Counted from the stretch's first letter, positions 17,881 to 27,854 are shown. The stretch: DNA of 64,000 nucleotides from Cherax quadricarinatus (GCF_038502225.1 NC_091372.1:5974700-6038699), one strand, 5' to 3'. Translations and numbers: made by a program. Notes: generated by a model from the letters alone, not told the origin.

Positions 17881-20092
17881 GTGTGTGTACTCACCTAATT
17901 GTGGTTGCAGGGATCGAGACCCAGCTCCTGGCCCCGCCTCTTCACTGAACGCTACTAGGTCTCCTTGCTCCATGAGTTTTATCATACCTCATCTTAAAGC
18001 TATGTATGGTTCCTGCCTCCACTATCTCACTTGCTAGATTATTCCACTTCCTGACTACTCTATGACTGAAGAAATACTTCCTAACATCCCTCTCACTCAT
18101 CTGAGTCTTCAACTTCCAAGTGTGACCCCTTGTTTCCCATGTCTCCCCTAACTCTCCTGTCCTCCAGTGTCGTCAGGCCGATTTCCTTTAACCTTTCTTC
18201 ATAGGACATTCCCCTTAGCTCTGGAACTAACCTTGTCGCAAACCTTTGCACTGTCTCTAATTCTTGACGTGCTTAATCAAGTGTGGGTTCCAAACAGGTG
18301 CTGCATACTACAGTATGGGCCTGACGTACAATGTGTACAGTGGCTTGAACGATGCCTTACTAAGGTATTGGAAAGATATTCTCAGGTTTGCCTGACGCCC
18401 ATATGCTGCAGCAGTTATCTGGTTGATGTGGGCTTCCGGAGACGTGCTCAGTGTTATACTCACCCCAAGATCTTTCTCCTTGAGCGAGGTTTGCAGTCTT
18501 TGGCCACCTAGCCTATACTCTGTCTGCGGTCTTCTTTGCCCTTCTCCGATCTTCATGACTTTGCATTTGACAGGGTTAAATTCAAGAAGCCAGTTGATGG
18601 ACCAGGTGTCCAGCCTGTCCAGGTCTCTTTGAAGTCCTGCCTGATCCTCATCTGATTTAATTCTCCTCATTAACTTCACATCTGCGAACAGGGACACTTC
18701 TGAGTCTATCCCTTCCATCATGTCATTCACATATACCAAAAATAGCACTGGTCCTAGGACTGACCCGTGGGACCCCGCTCGTGATACCTCATCGCGTACC
18801 ATGACTCGTTGTTGCCTCCCTGTCAGGTATTCTCTGATCCACTGCTGTGCCCTTCCTGTTATATGCGCCTGATCCTCTAGCTTTTGCACTAATCTCTCGT
18901 GAGGAACTATGTCAAAGGCCTTCTTGCAGTCCAAGAAAATGCAATCAACCCACCCCTCTCTTTCGTGTCTTACTTCTGTTACTTTATCATAAAACTCCAG
19001 AAGGTTTGTGAAACAGGATTTGCCTTCCATGAATCCGTGCTGGTTGGCGTTTATACTCTTGTTCCGTTCCATGTGCTCCACCACTCTCCTCCTGATAAAT
19101 TTTTCCATGACTTTGCATACCATACATGTCAGTGACACTGGTCTATAGTTTAGTGCCTCTTTTCTGTCTCCTTTTTAAAAATGGGAACTACATTTGCCGT
19201 CTTCCATATCACCAGTATTTGCCCAGTTTCAAGAGATGTGTTGAAGATTGTGGTTAGTGGCACACACAACATTTCTGCTCCTTCTCTAAGGACCCATGGG
19301 GAGATGTCCGGTCCCATTGCCTTTGAGGTATCAAGGTCCCTTAGCAGCTTCTTCACCTCCTCAGTTGTGTGTATGTCATCCAACACTTGTTGGTGTCACC
19401 CTCTGTTCTTTCTTCCCAGAGGCCTTCCTGTCTCCACTGTAAATACTTCCTTAAATCTCGTGTTGAGTTCCTCACATACCTCTTGATCGTTACTCGTGAG
19501 TTCCCCACCTTCTTTCCTCAGCCTGATCACCTGGTCTTTGACTGTTGTCTTCCTCCTAATGTGGCTATACAGCAGTTTCGGGTCAGACTTGACTTTCGAT
19601 GCTATGTCGTTTTCGTACTGTCGCTGGGCCTCCCTCCTTATCTGTGCATACTCATTTCTGGCTCTTCGATTAATCTAATTATTTTCCTGGGTCCTTTGCG
19701 TCCTGTACTCTTTCCATTTTCTGGTGCACTTAGGTTTTGCCTCCCTACACCTTCAGGTAAACTAAGAACTCGCTTTGGTCTTCCCATTTGTTCTGTTGCT
19801 CTTGGGAACAAACCTTCCCTCTGCCTCCTTGCATTTTGTTGTTAGATATTCCATCATTTCGTTTACTGACTTTCCCTCCAGTTCTCTGTCCCACTGAACC
19901 TCCTGCAGGAAGTTCCTCATACCTGTGTAGTCCCCCCTTTTGTAGTTTGGCTTTTCCCATTCAACTCCTGTTACCCTCTCCACTTGCAACTCTACTATAT
20001 AATCAAAACTCAGAACCACATGATCACTAGCTCCAAGGGGCCTCTCATATGTGATGTCCTCAATGTCTGAACTGCTCAGGGTGAACACAAGG
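17881..20092 (-). pseudogene. LINE-C copy 3, endonuclease end to 3' tail
   Basis: The longest LINE-C copy. The end of the endonuclease and linker ('GASDHVVLSFDYIVELQ', 'MRNFLQEVQWDREL') lie in 20090-19750. RT follows in 19386-19150 ('MGPDISPWVLREGAE') and 19138-18308. The catalytic box reads FAD-VKL, one Asp codon short, so the RT is dead even where the frame is open. There is a further indel at 'VSRAGSHGSVLGP', where copy 1 has '[14 protein letters not shown]'. It ends at 20092 against a plus-strand LINE-A fragment. Confidence 0.85.
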
Positions 20093-20268
20093 TCGGAGAA
20101 ATGGCAGATGCAGTTTAATATAGACAAATGCAAAGTGCTAAATGTTGGATAGGACAATAACCATGCCACTTATAAACTGAATAGTGTAGGTCTTAATACT
20201 ACTGATTGCGAAAAGGATTTAGAAGTTCTGGTTAGCAGTAATCTGAAACCAAGACAACAGTGCATAAG

Positions 20269-20445
20269 TAGATGAATGGTTCAGAGAACCGACTGAACAC
20301 ATCGACTCAAGGTTGAGGGACTGATTACCTCATTCTCCTCCTGTTCTTCAAGTTTCTCCTTCGTATGGACTGATGAAGCCACTGTGTGGCGAAACGTCTC
20401 CTCAATGAAGATTCCCAAGAGTTGTATATGTGTCTAATTTATCAT
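20269..20445 (+). mobile_element. 177-bp hammerhead element with 11-bp TSD
   Basis: A short element begins TAGATGAATGGTTCAGAG and ends GTGTCTAATTTATCAT. It is flanked by direct repeats CAGTGCATAAG at 20258-20268 and 20446-20456. The LINE-A copy at about 37107-37117 has this 11-mer only once, giving a paralogous empty site. It has no coding capacity. The 3' half holds a complete hammerhead core. I infer a non-autonomous element mobilised by a Penelope-type or other retroelement machinery. Confidence 0.85.
20359..20410 (+). ncRNA. Hammerhead ribozyme motif, consensus core
   Basis: Stem I outer CTTC/GAAG (20359-20362 with 20407-20410), internal loop GTAT/TCAAT, stem I inner GGA/TCC (20367-20369 with 20399-20401). 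Catalytic box CTGATGA (20370-20376). Stem II GCCAC-tgt-GTGGC (20378-20390). GAAA (20391-20394). Stem III is only AC/GT, and the cleavage triplet GTC is at 20396-20398. All invariant positions are present. The two-pair, loopless stem III suggests action as a dimer, as known for Penelope-associated hammerheads. Confidence 0.8.
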
Positions 20446-21189
20446 CAGTGCATAAGTGTTCGCAATAAAGCTTGGCTTCATATCAAAAAGTATAAATAAT
20501 AGAAGTCCTCAGGTTGTTCTTCAACTCTATATATCCTTGGTTAGGCCACATTCAGATTATGCTGCACAGTTCTGGTCACCATATTACAGAATGGATATAA
20601 ATGCACTGGAAAACGTACAGAGGAGAATGACAAAGTTGATCCCATGTATCAGAAACCTTCCCTATGAGGATAGACTGAGGGCCCGGAATCTGCACTCTCT
20701 AGAAAGGCGTAGAATTAGGGGGGATATGACTGAGGTGTATAAATGGAAAACAGGAATAAAGGGGATGTAAATAACGTGCTGAAAATATCCAGCCAAGACA
20801 GGACTCGCAGCAATGGCTTCAAGTTGGAAAAGTTCAGATTCAGGAAGGATATAGGAAAGTACTGGTTTGGTAATAAGAGTTGTGGATGAGTGGAACAAAT
20901 TCCCGAGTACCCTCATAGACGCTAAGACGTTGTGTAGTTTTAAAAATAAGTTTGATAAATACATGAGTGGGTGTGGGTGGGTTTGAGTTGGACCTGACTA
21001 GCTTGGGCTACCAGGTCTGGTGCCGTGCTCCTTCTTTAAGTGAAAGTGACCTGACTAGGTGGTTATTGTTCTAGGCCGAGGGGCTGGTATGGGTCTGCTT
21101 CGCATGGGTCAGTAGGCTTGTTGCAGTGTTCCTTCTTTTTTATATTCTTATGTTTTCCAGTACCACATCCATCATCTTGGCTCTCCATG

Positions 21190-21398
21190 TGTGTGTACTC
21201 ACCTATTTGTACTCACCTATTTGTGGTTGCAGGGGTCGAGTCACAGCTCCTGGCCCGGCCTCTTCGCTGATTGCTACTAGGTCCTCTCTCTCCCTGCCCC
21301 ATGAGCTCTATCATACCTCGCCTTAAAACTATGTATGGTTCCTGCCTCCACCACATCACTTTCTAGGCTATTCCATGGCCTGACTACTCTATGACTGA

Positions 21399-21400
<2 letters not shown>
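21190..21400 (-). repeat. LINE-C 3' end
   Basis: Minus-strand 3' UTR and last codons: 'GGTGAGTACAC' terminus (duplicated here), 'GGCCAGGAGCTGTGACTCG', 'MVELIRRGMIELMG'-type C-terminal region. It is a heavily 5'-truncated copy joined to a (GT)n tract. Confidence 0.75.

Positions 21401-21450
<50 letters not shown>
21401..21450. repeat. (GT)n microsatellite
   Basis: About 24 GT dinucleotides directly at the 5' break of the LINE-C fragment. Confidence 0.95.
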
Positions 21451-21452
<2 letters not shown>

Positions 21453-21514
21453 TTTTTAACCTATGTATGTAAAGTAAAAGGACACAAGTGCAACTAATGT
21501 GACATTTTATTGTG

Positions 21515-21655
21515 GCGCCAGGCACAGGGACTGATTACCTCATCTTCTGTATATATTTCTTCACATTATGCCTTGTACTGGTAAAGCCACTGGTTGGCGA
21601 AACGTATACAAATAAAGATACCCAGATTTTGCACGTGTCTAATTCCTCAACATTA
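21515..21655 (+). repeat. Penelope-type hammerhead repeat copy
   Basis: Contains GGGACTGATTACCTCATCTT, the hammerhead region, and the 'AATAAAGATACCC...TTGCACGTGTCTAATT' tail of the family-1 repeat. It is 5'-truncated. Confidence 0.75.
21571..21616 (+). ncRNA. Hammerhead-like motif with GTA/TAC stem I
   Basis: GTA (21575-21577), CTGGTAA (two changes from CTGATGA), stem II GCCA/TGGC, GAAAC, GTA, then TAC (21607-21609) pairing with GTA. Stem I covaries with other copies, but the core changes A6-to-G and G8-to-A should inactivate it. Confidence 0.65.
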
Positions 21656-21784
21656 TCAATCTAATGCGAATAATACTGCAGACGATAGAAGACATGTAGT
21701 AGTTCGAGGTGATCAGTTCCTCGACCTAAAAAGGTGTATCCAGCAGTCTCGGTTTTGTAAACCATTAATAAATGATATGTGCAG

Positions 21785-21910
21785 CCCATGTTCGTCTAGC
21801 AGTAAATAGGTACCTAACTACTGGTCGACTGTGGCGAGTGGCATATTGAGGAAGAGGACCAAAGGATCATACTGGAAATAAGCCACACTGGCTTTCTTTG
21901 GTAATCAATA
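21785..21910 (+). repeat. SINE middle/3' fragment
   Basis: 'TCTAGCAGTAAATAGGTACCTAA', 'GTGGCGAGTGGC' and 'GAAGAGGACCAAAGGAT...AATAAGCCACACTG' match the SINE copy at 60130-60240. Confidence 0.55.
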
Positions 21911-22074
21911 GGCCTTCGGTGTTAATATTCTTTATCTTCGTAGCAGTAGGTGTTACCTTTACCTTTGATATACCTTCAATGAGTTTCGAGAGTCTCTCTA
22001 CTTTATGAGCCCAGCTATGGGCCAGGCTCGTCTGGTGCTTGCCTGGAGTTAATAAATGCTAAAGAAGAAAAAAG

Positions 22075-22275
22075 GCACAATATTACCACTACTACTTCCA
22101 CTACCAGCATTACCTTTACCACTACTCTTCTTCTCTTCCTCTGTCCCGCCCTTGTCCTCCTCTCCTATATATACTAGCTCCCTCACCATCGTGTGTTAGT
22201 GTGACTTGCAAGTGGTCCAAGTCAGACCGTAACGTCGTCATAAGCTTCTCTCTTCTATATGAGGGTTATTTTTGT
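22075..22275 (+). repeat. Penelope-like 3' region with family-2 motif
   Basis: A degenerate TAC/CTA-type tract (22082-22125) is followed by a CT-rich segment and the family-2 motif: TGAC (22200-22203), TTGCAAGT, GGTCCaagtcAGACC, GTAAC (GAAAC damaged), GTCGTCATAAG. The order equals that at 5040-6425 and 55740-55960. Confidence 0.6.
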
Positions 22276-22565
22276 AATAAATACGTACTAGCTTCCACGT
22301 CAAAGAGGTTTGTCATCACTATATTTCGGAGTGTGATGTGTGTTATGCTCAGGCAAGAAACACACTGATGACACATGCCTGTAATTAGTTTTGTGATCTC
22401 TTTGATAACACCCTTTTGATGGTTTTGGAGGTCATCGATCCCAGACCAGACTACTGGCCCTATCAGTTAAATTGTTACTAACCACATGCAGCCCATCGTT
22501 CCCTCTTCAAGACAGAGATCCGTTGTCGCTTTCACACCTTCCTAATCATACGCTTATATGAAAGC

Positions 22566-22571
22566 AGCAGC

Positions 22572-22615
<44 letters not shown>
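22566..22615. repeat. (AAT)n microsatellite
   Basis: About 16 uninterrupted AAT/ATA triplets; a second interrupted AAT tract lies at 23078-23145. Confidence 0.95.
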
Positions 22616-22617
<2 letters not shown>

Positions 22618-22619
22618 TG

Positions 22620-23690
22620 GACATAAGCCATTTAATTTATTCTGTTATCCTGGGTACAATCTACATAATGCACCATATGTATGCCCACATGATTTACGTG
22701 CCCTTAAATCCACTCTAAAAAATTACAATGCTCTCTGCAGAACCATTTGCGGATTGTCCTGAATAAAAATAACTTTCTTATTTAGTTAATCCTTAAACAG
22801 ACTACGAGTTTTCTGTGGATCACACTGCTGATATTCGTTTTCTATGACACTACACAAATAACTGAGCTATTTACAAAGCCTCTCTCAAGGATGAGGATAT
22901 ACGCCAGAGTATTTGGCAAGTAAGCAGCGTGTTGTTCCATTGATCTAAGATAAATATAGACTCTTCTGACTAAATGATACATTACATATAATCGCTAAGC
23001 AAAAAGCAGACAAATGTATTTAATTACATAACATATAATGCTTTAATACTAATCGAAACTCATCAAAGGTATACTACTAATAATAATAATTAATAATAAT
23101 ACTAATAATAATAATAGTAATAATAATACTGATAATAATAATAGATTAACAACAAAACTCACATCTGCTAAGTCACAAATCAATAAATGGAAACCTTCAG
23201 TTATGTAAGACAAATATTTCATGAATTTCTATGAACGTAAACAAGTCTCTCCACATTACCCCCCCCGCCCAAGACAAAAACAGACGTGACCAAGGAGTCA
23301 CTGGGAACGTTACGTAGTAGTAGTACCCGAGTCTCAGGGAAGACAATATTATTTTAACGGGAAAGCGTTAAAATGGTACACAATACATTAGATCGGGTAG
23401 GTTAAGGTTTTTCATGGAACAGGACAAGTGTTTCCTGACGTGGGTCTTAGTCATATGAGGACTAACAAATGGAGCTTTTGATAATATGACAGAGGCCTTC
23501 CCCAATTGCTTACCGGTCCACCCTTTTCAAAATTAAGTTAGAAGTATTGTTATTATGATCCAAACCGACTGTTTGACTTTATTGGGGTATACTAGGCTAA
23601 ATCTATGTACTTTTTGTGTATCCATACACGTGTACTGTCAAGACAATTGTAAAAAAAAATAGTTATATAAAAAAACTTAAGTAAAAACTA
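22620..23690. other. No gene recognised
   Basis: AT-rich. It holds the interrupted AAT tract at 23078-23145 and short homopolymers, but no coding, RNA or element signal I can support. Confidence 0.4.
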
Positions 23691-23694
23691 CACA

Positions 23695-23850
23695 ACACAA
23701 ATAACCCGCACATAAGAAAAGGAAACTTACGACGTTGTTTTAGTCCGAATTGGACCATTAACTAGTCCAAGACGGACCGAAACGTCGTCATAAGTTTCTC
23801 TCCTGTGAGGGTTATTTCTGTGTTGTTCCAGTCACAGTATTGTACCTTTT
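23695..23850. repeat. Family-2 foldback
   Basis: A minus copy (CACAAATAACCCGCACATAAG to GTCCGAATTGGACC, 23698-23757) faces a plus copy (AGTCCaagacGGACC, GAAACGTCGTCATAAG, to GTTCCAGTCACAG, 23764-23840). The first 'GACGTTGTTTTAG' is damaged. Confidence 0.75.
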
Positions 23851-23927
23851 TATTCTCCTCTAAGTAAAAACTTGCATCAATTCTTGAAACACCGTTCCAA
23901 AAATTTATATAATATACCCTTACTTTT

Positions 23928-24200
23928 GATGAGTTCCCAGAGTCTTTCTTACTCCCGGAGCCCGGCCATGGGCTAGGCTCATTTGGTGTTTGCCTGGTCA
24001 ACCAGACTGTTGCTGCTGGCGGTCCGCTTCCCCACATACCCCTCACAGCCTGGCTTATCTGGTACCTGGTGAAGATGTTTGTCCAATTTTCTTTTTGATG
24101 ACTTCTACACTTGTCCCAGCAGTGTTCTTGCTATCTTCTGGTAAGATGTTGAATAATCTGGGGCCCCCGGGGACTAAGATAACAAAAACTAGTAATGCAG
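23928..24200 (-). pseudogene. LINE-B-like C-terminal fragment and 3' tail
   Basis: Minus strand: 'PRLFNILPEDSKNTAGTS' (about 24160-24110), 'QQQQSG-PGKHQ' and the tail 'GGCCGGGCTCCGGGAGTAAG' ending 'GGAACTCATCAAAGG'. This tail variant (CCCGGGAG-TAG instead of GGGGGCGTTG) also occurs at 44980, 47740, 57530, 60600 and 61370 and may mark a LINE-B subfamily. Confidence 0.7.
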
Positions 24201-24348
24201 GTCTATGAAGTTGAATATTTACGCAGTTCCGAAATAAAGTATTTATAAATGTTAAAACTTAATGTTTCTATGAGTTCTGTCATCGTGATTATTAGTATGT
24301 ATAGTGTTGATAAGTGGCAAGGTCAGGTGCGGCGACTCCATCCCGGCC

Positions 24349-24378
24349 AACACACACAGACACAGACACACAGACACA

Positions 24379-24449
<71 letters not shown>
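24349..24449. repeat. (CA)n microsatellite
   Basis: CACAGA units grade into about 35 CA dinucleotides. All open frames through it are spurious. Confidence 0.95.
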
Positions 24450-24453
<4 letters not shown>

Positions 24454-24690
24454 GCCGCGAACTTATTCTCAAGGACTGAGTATTTTCAGTTCACAACTAA
24501 AGGACCCGAGTTTGATTCCGGCATGAGTGGAAACGTTAAGACTGTTTCCTTAAAATCTCTTACCTCATATTCATCTTGCAGTAATTTAGGTGCTTGGGCG
24601 TTAGCCAACTGATTTAATTTATATCCCGGGGGAGAGAACCTAAGCCTAATAGAAATAAATCTTTCTTGAGTTATTCTGGGTTAATAGCCC
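24450..24690 (+). repeat. SINE-like element
   Basis: 'GGACCCGAGTTTGATTCCGG' is a B-box-like head, followed by 'GTGGAAACGTTAAGACTGTTTCC', 'GTAATTTAGGTGCTTGGGCGTTAG' and 'TTATTCTGGGTTAATAGCCC', the block order of the other SINE copies. It ends in the GAT tract. Confidence 0.6.
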
Positions 24691-24783
24691 TGTGGGATGA
24701 TGATGATGATGGTGATGATGATGATGATGATGATGATGATGGTGATGGTGATGATGATGATGGTGATGATGATGGTGATGATG
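24691..24783. repeat. (GAT)n microsatellite
   Basis: GAT triplets with regular GGT interruptions form the tail of the preceding SINE-like unit. The poly-Asp and poly-Ser frames are spurious. Confidence 0.9.
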
Positions 24784-24789
24784 CTTCAC

Positions 24790-25370
24790 TCGTATACAAA
24801 GTTGGCATATTTTTATTCGAAGTAATTAATTTTAACAAGGTTGGGCTCAGTCTCTGGAGCCACAATGTGTGTGAAATCAGGTGACTACCTGCAGCAACAT
24901 GGTGTGGCATGAACAATAAATTTATCACACTAACGTATGCCTTGGTGGTCAAAAAATTTTCACTACCACTTTTTCTTATACAGTTCTGGGTTTGACTGGA
25001 CCGCAGAATTATATTTACGGGGAAACGTTAAACCCGAAGGGGTAATACAGAACCTGGAAAATGAGAGAGAATTTCTATTCACCAGCATCAAAGTGCTGTG
25101 TAAACAGTGATCTCGATACATCTGGCAACGAGGTGGCCTATGAAAAATAAAGAACGTTGAATTCTGAACGTGGATTACTCTTGGTGCTAGAATGTGCTGC
25201 TCTATAAAAATATAATATACACATCCGTATACATATATGGGGATGGTAGTGGAAGAAAATATTTAAACAGGTCAGGAGAGAAATCTATAAGAAATTTTCC
25301 CTGAAGTACGTTTATTCTCTTCTCCGAGGCTGTGGGTCCCCAATTACCACTAGAGATAGATATATTGTTA
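24790..25370. other. No gene recognised
   Basis: No coding or element signal that I can support. Confidence 0.4.
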
Positions 25371-25399
25371 GGTAAGACACATATGCAACAGTTAGGTAT

Positions 25400-25456
25400 C
25401 TTTATTATGAAACGTTTCGCCTACACAGTAGGCTTCTTCAGTCAAGTACAGAAAAG
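25400..25456 (-). ncRNA. Hammerhead ribozyme motif (CTGAAGA core)
   Basis: Minus strand: TGA, CTGAAGA (N7 = A, allowed), stem II GCCTAC-tgt-GTAGGC (6 bp), GAAAC, GTT, TCA. TGA/TCA forms inner stem I and CTTT/AAAG is available as the outer stem. Invariant residues are intact; the cleavage triplet is GTT. Confidence 0.75.
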
Positions 25457-25758
25457 TTGATAGAAGTAGAAGATACTTGAAGACGATGTAATCAGTCCAT
25501 CACCCTTAAAGTTTTGAGGTGGTCAGTCCCTCAGTCTGGAGAAGAGCATTGTTCCATAGTATGAAACAATATGGAGATGAAGTGACAGAATGGAGCTTTT
25601 ATAGCGCCAAGAGGTGAGACGTAGGCCACTAGGAGAGGTAAGAACTCAGATGTTGAAAGGTCAGGTCCCTTTCAAATCCAGCCGCTCTCACTAGTGGAAG
25701 TTGTCGAAGTTGATTGCAGGTGAAACGTTTCGCCTACACAGTAGGCTTCTTCAGTCAA

Positions 25759-25815
25759 CTTTTCTGTACTTGACTGAAGAAGCCTACTGTGTAGGCGAAA
25801 CGTTTCATAATAAAG
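25759..25815 (+). ncRNA. Hammerhead ribozyme motif (CTGAAGA core)
   Basis: Outer stem I CTTT/AAAG (25759-25762 with 25812-25815), inner TGA/TCA (25771-25773 with 25805-25807), CTGAAGA (25774-25780), stem II GCCTAC/GTAGGC (25782-25796), GAAA (25797-25800), AC/GT stem III, GTT triplet (25802-25804). A third, partial copy lies on the minus strand at 25722-25758. Confidence 0.78.
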
Positions 25816-26039
25816 ATACCTAACTGTTGCATATGTGTCTTACCTAACAACCTGTCGGTATTTTATACCATTTTAACATTCAGAGATAGATATACATGAT
25901 ATGTAACACAATGTAATATTAATAATACTAAAATATTAACATAGTACATAATACAATATAGTATAATATATATTATATAAAAGGTAGTATAATATAATGT
26001 ATAATATACAATATATAACAATATATAATCAAGTGCGTC

Positions 26040-26083
26040 AGTGTCCCACGAGAGCAGTGTTGGCACTGCTCTCGTGGGACACT
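26040..26083. repeat. Perfect 20-bp hairpin
   Basis: Arms AGTGTCCCACGAGAGCAGTG and its exact complement are separated by TTGG. GC-rich in an AT-rich setting. No flanking target duplication or poly-T terminator is seen. It could be a foldback remnant. Confidence 0.9.
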
Positions 26084-26089
26084 ACCTTT

Positions 26090-27350
26090 CAACATTTCAC
26101 CACTAAAGTCTCATTGAAGGATAGGGAGAGGAAGGGATGCCCTGATGCTGTCGACAGGCTCTTGATTCAAGAATTCAGAGCTAACCATTAAAACTTAATT
26201 ACCTCCTCAAACCACTTCGGATTTGAGGCTTCTAGGAGATTATAGTCATAATAGCGTAAAATAAGCCTTAGTTCATTAATCATATATTCACATCAGGTGT
26301 TTTAGTATAATAATTTCTACCTGCATCAAGGATGTATACACAGTACGTATATGTAAGCAGAGCCACTGGCAGTCTTCCAACTACTTAGCTGCTTCTGACA
26401 ACTGAAATATTATCTTCGCATGCATTTTCCACAGATATACTCTCGAATGCTGCTAATTTAATTGTCTCTAAATTTCCACCACACTCCCGGTAGATATCTA
26501 CGGCATCGGATCTAGGAACCCTTGCTCAAGGCCTCTAGCATTACCCAAACCTCAGACATTCACCACAAGCAAGCCACATGGATCACACTTGTTATTCGCA
26601 TAGGTTATCACTAATGTTTGTAGCACCTATGCGCACACAGTAAAAATTTATGCCACTGTCTATAACGTCATTTATATATTTCCCTAATAAAGCATATCTT
26701 ATCTCCACCAAACCTTGTGCTAAATGACCCACTCGGACTTAGCCCTTCAGAAGATATAAATAAAAAAAATGCAAGCACTTATTACACCAGTAGTGTGGGT
26801 TCCTTGTTATTTGTCGAAGTCCAGCACACAGGATGGCTTGTATACATGCTCCATTATTCTATATAACTGTTACATTGTGGAAACGAAAGTTCCCTATTCT
26901 TCCGCTTATTATATTCCATCAGAGAAGATGGGTTGTATATACGAGGTAAATCAATTTGCCAACCTGGGCTAGGAGACTTCAGCTAGGTAATAATGAGGAT
27001 GCCGTCAAACATTCCTCTATAAATTCACATCAGCTAAGGCAGCGTTTTTAAAGGTTTTCTTCCAGTAAGCCCGCCTAAAGTTATTATTACTTAAGAATTA
27101 CCTTCTGTTGGGATGGTTTATTACACATGCAGGGAACTGCAATTAATGATATCGCCATTATCATAACTTGGGGAGAGTGAATATCAAAATGGTGAAAGTG
27201 GTAGGAGAGAAAAAAGTAGATGGGAGAACAATATAGAAGTGAAGACAGAAGGGAAGAAGAATGTGGAAGGTGTAGAGACAGGAGGGAAGAATGTGGAAGG
27301 TGTGGAGACAGAAGCGATCTGTTTTTTTTTTTTTTAGCAAAACTTGATAT
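26090..27350. other. No gene recognised
   Basis: AT-rich. The only notable content is a diverged repeat (about 26800-26940) containing a 'CACAGGATGG...ATTCCATCAGAGAAGATGGG' pattern, related to 27380-27515. Purine-rich sequence lies at 27200-27310. Confidence 0.4.
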
Positions 27351-27379
27351 ATGACAAATGTGCTGTTATCCTATGCTAT

Positions 27380-27515
27380 ATGATAATCACAACCATATTC
27401 CACCATACAGGGTGATGGGTTATATACACACTATATTCTTTATGATAGTTACATGGTGGGAACAAATGTTAGCAGTTTCCCTTGTCATATTCCATCACAC
27501 AGGATGGGTCACATG
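27380..27515. repeat. Diverged repeat, ATTCCA-CACAGG-TGGG motif
   Basis: 'ATATTCCACCATACAGGGTGATGGG' and 'ATATTCCATCACACAGGATGGG' are about 100 bp apart, with 'TTACATGGTGGGAACAAATG' between. Relatives occur at about 26815-26940, 7255-7280 and 54925-54965. The family is unknown. Confidence 0.4.
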
Positions 27516-27529
27516 GGACAGAAGGGTAG

Positions 27530-27562
27530 GGAGGGAGGGAGGGAGGGAGGGAGGGATGGTGC
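27530..27562. repeat. (GGGA)n microsatellite
   Basis: Eight GGGA units, G-rich on the plus strand. Confidence 0.9.
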
Positions 27563-27854
27563 AGCGCGCTTGAGGAAGGATGCCAGAGAGAAAAACGCTG
27601 TTGTTGTGTTTATATTTTGGCAGGAGGTGCCAGACACTGAGTCATTCTTGCATGCTACTTGGTTTTGTTTACTCCAAGGCCATGCTGCTGTACCGGAGGG
27701 GGGGGGATGAAGGAGGGGAATAAGGAAGGACTGGAGAAAAGTGGAAATAATGATTTATGTAGAAGGAAAAGACAACTGGCATCAAGGTACAGTAGAGATT
27801 GCTTTAAGAAATAAGTTCGCTGTTATAATATACCAAGCAGGGGAGATAGTGAAA

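Larger units (their letters stand above)
20093..21155 (+). pseudogene. LINE-A copy, 5'-truncated, split by a hammerhead element
   Basis: It starts inside the RT at 'SEKWQMQFNIDKCKVLNVG' and runs to 20268, is interrupted by a 177-bp insertion (20269-20445), and resumes at the duplicated CAGTGCATAAG. An open piece at 20456-20770 gives 'RPHSDYAAQFWSPYYRMDINALENVQRRMTKLIPCIRNLPYEDRL'. The frame is lost at 'TGIKGM' (the 37.4-kb copy has 'TGINKGDV'). The 3' UTR ends in TATTCTTATG, like the copy ending at 37833. Confidence 0.9.
25375..25885. repeat. Penelope-type hammerhead complex (two minus, one plus copy)
   Basis: A minus copy (25376-25530), a non-repeated middle (25540-25715), a second partial minus copy (25720-25762) and a plus copy (25757-25885). 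The middle two form a nearly perfect hairpin around CAACTTTTCTGTACTTG. The partial inverted duplicate plus full terminal copy is the structure expected for Penelope-like insertions. The end 'CCTGTCGGTATTTTATACC' is shared with the repeat at the left window edge. Confidence 0.8.
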
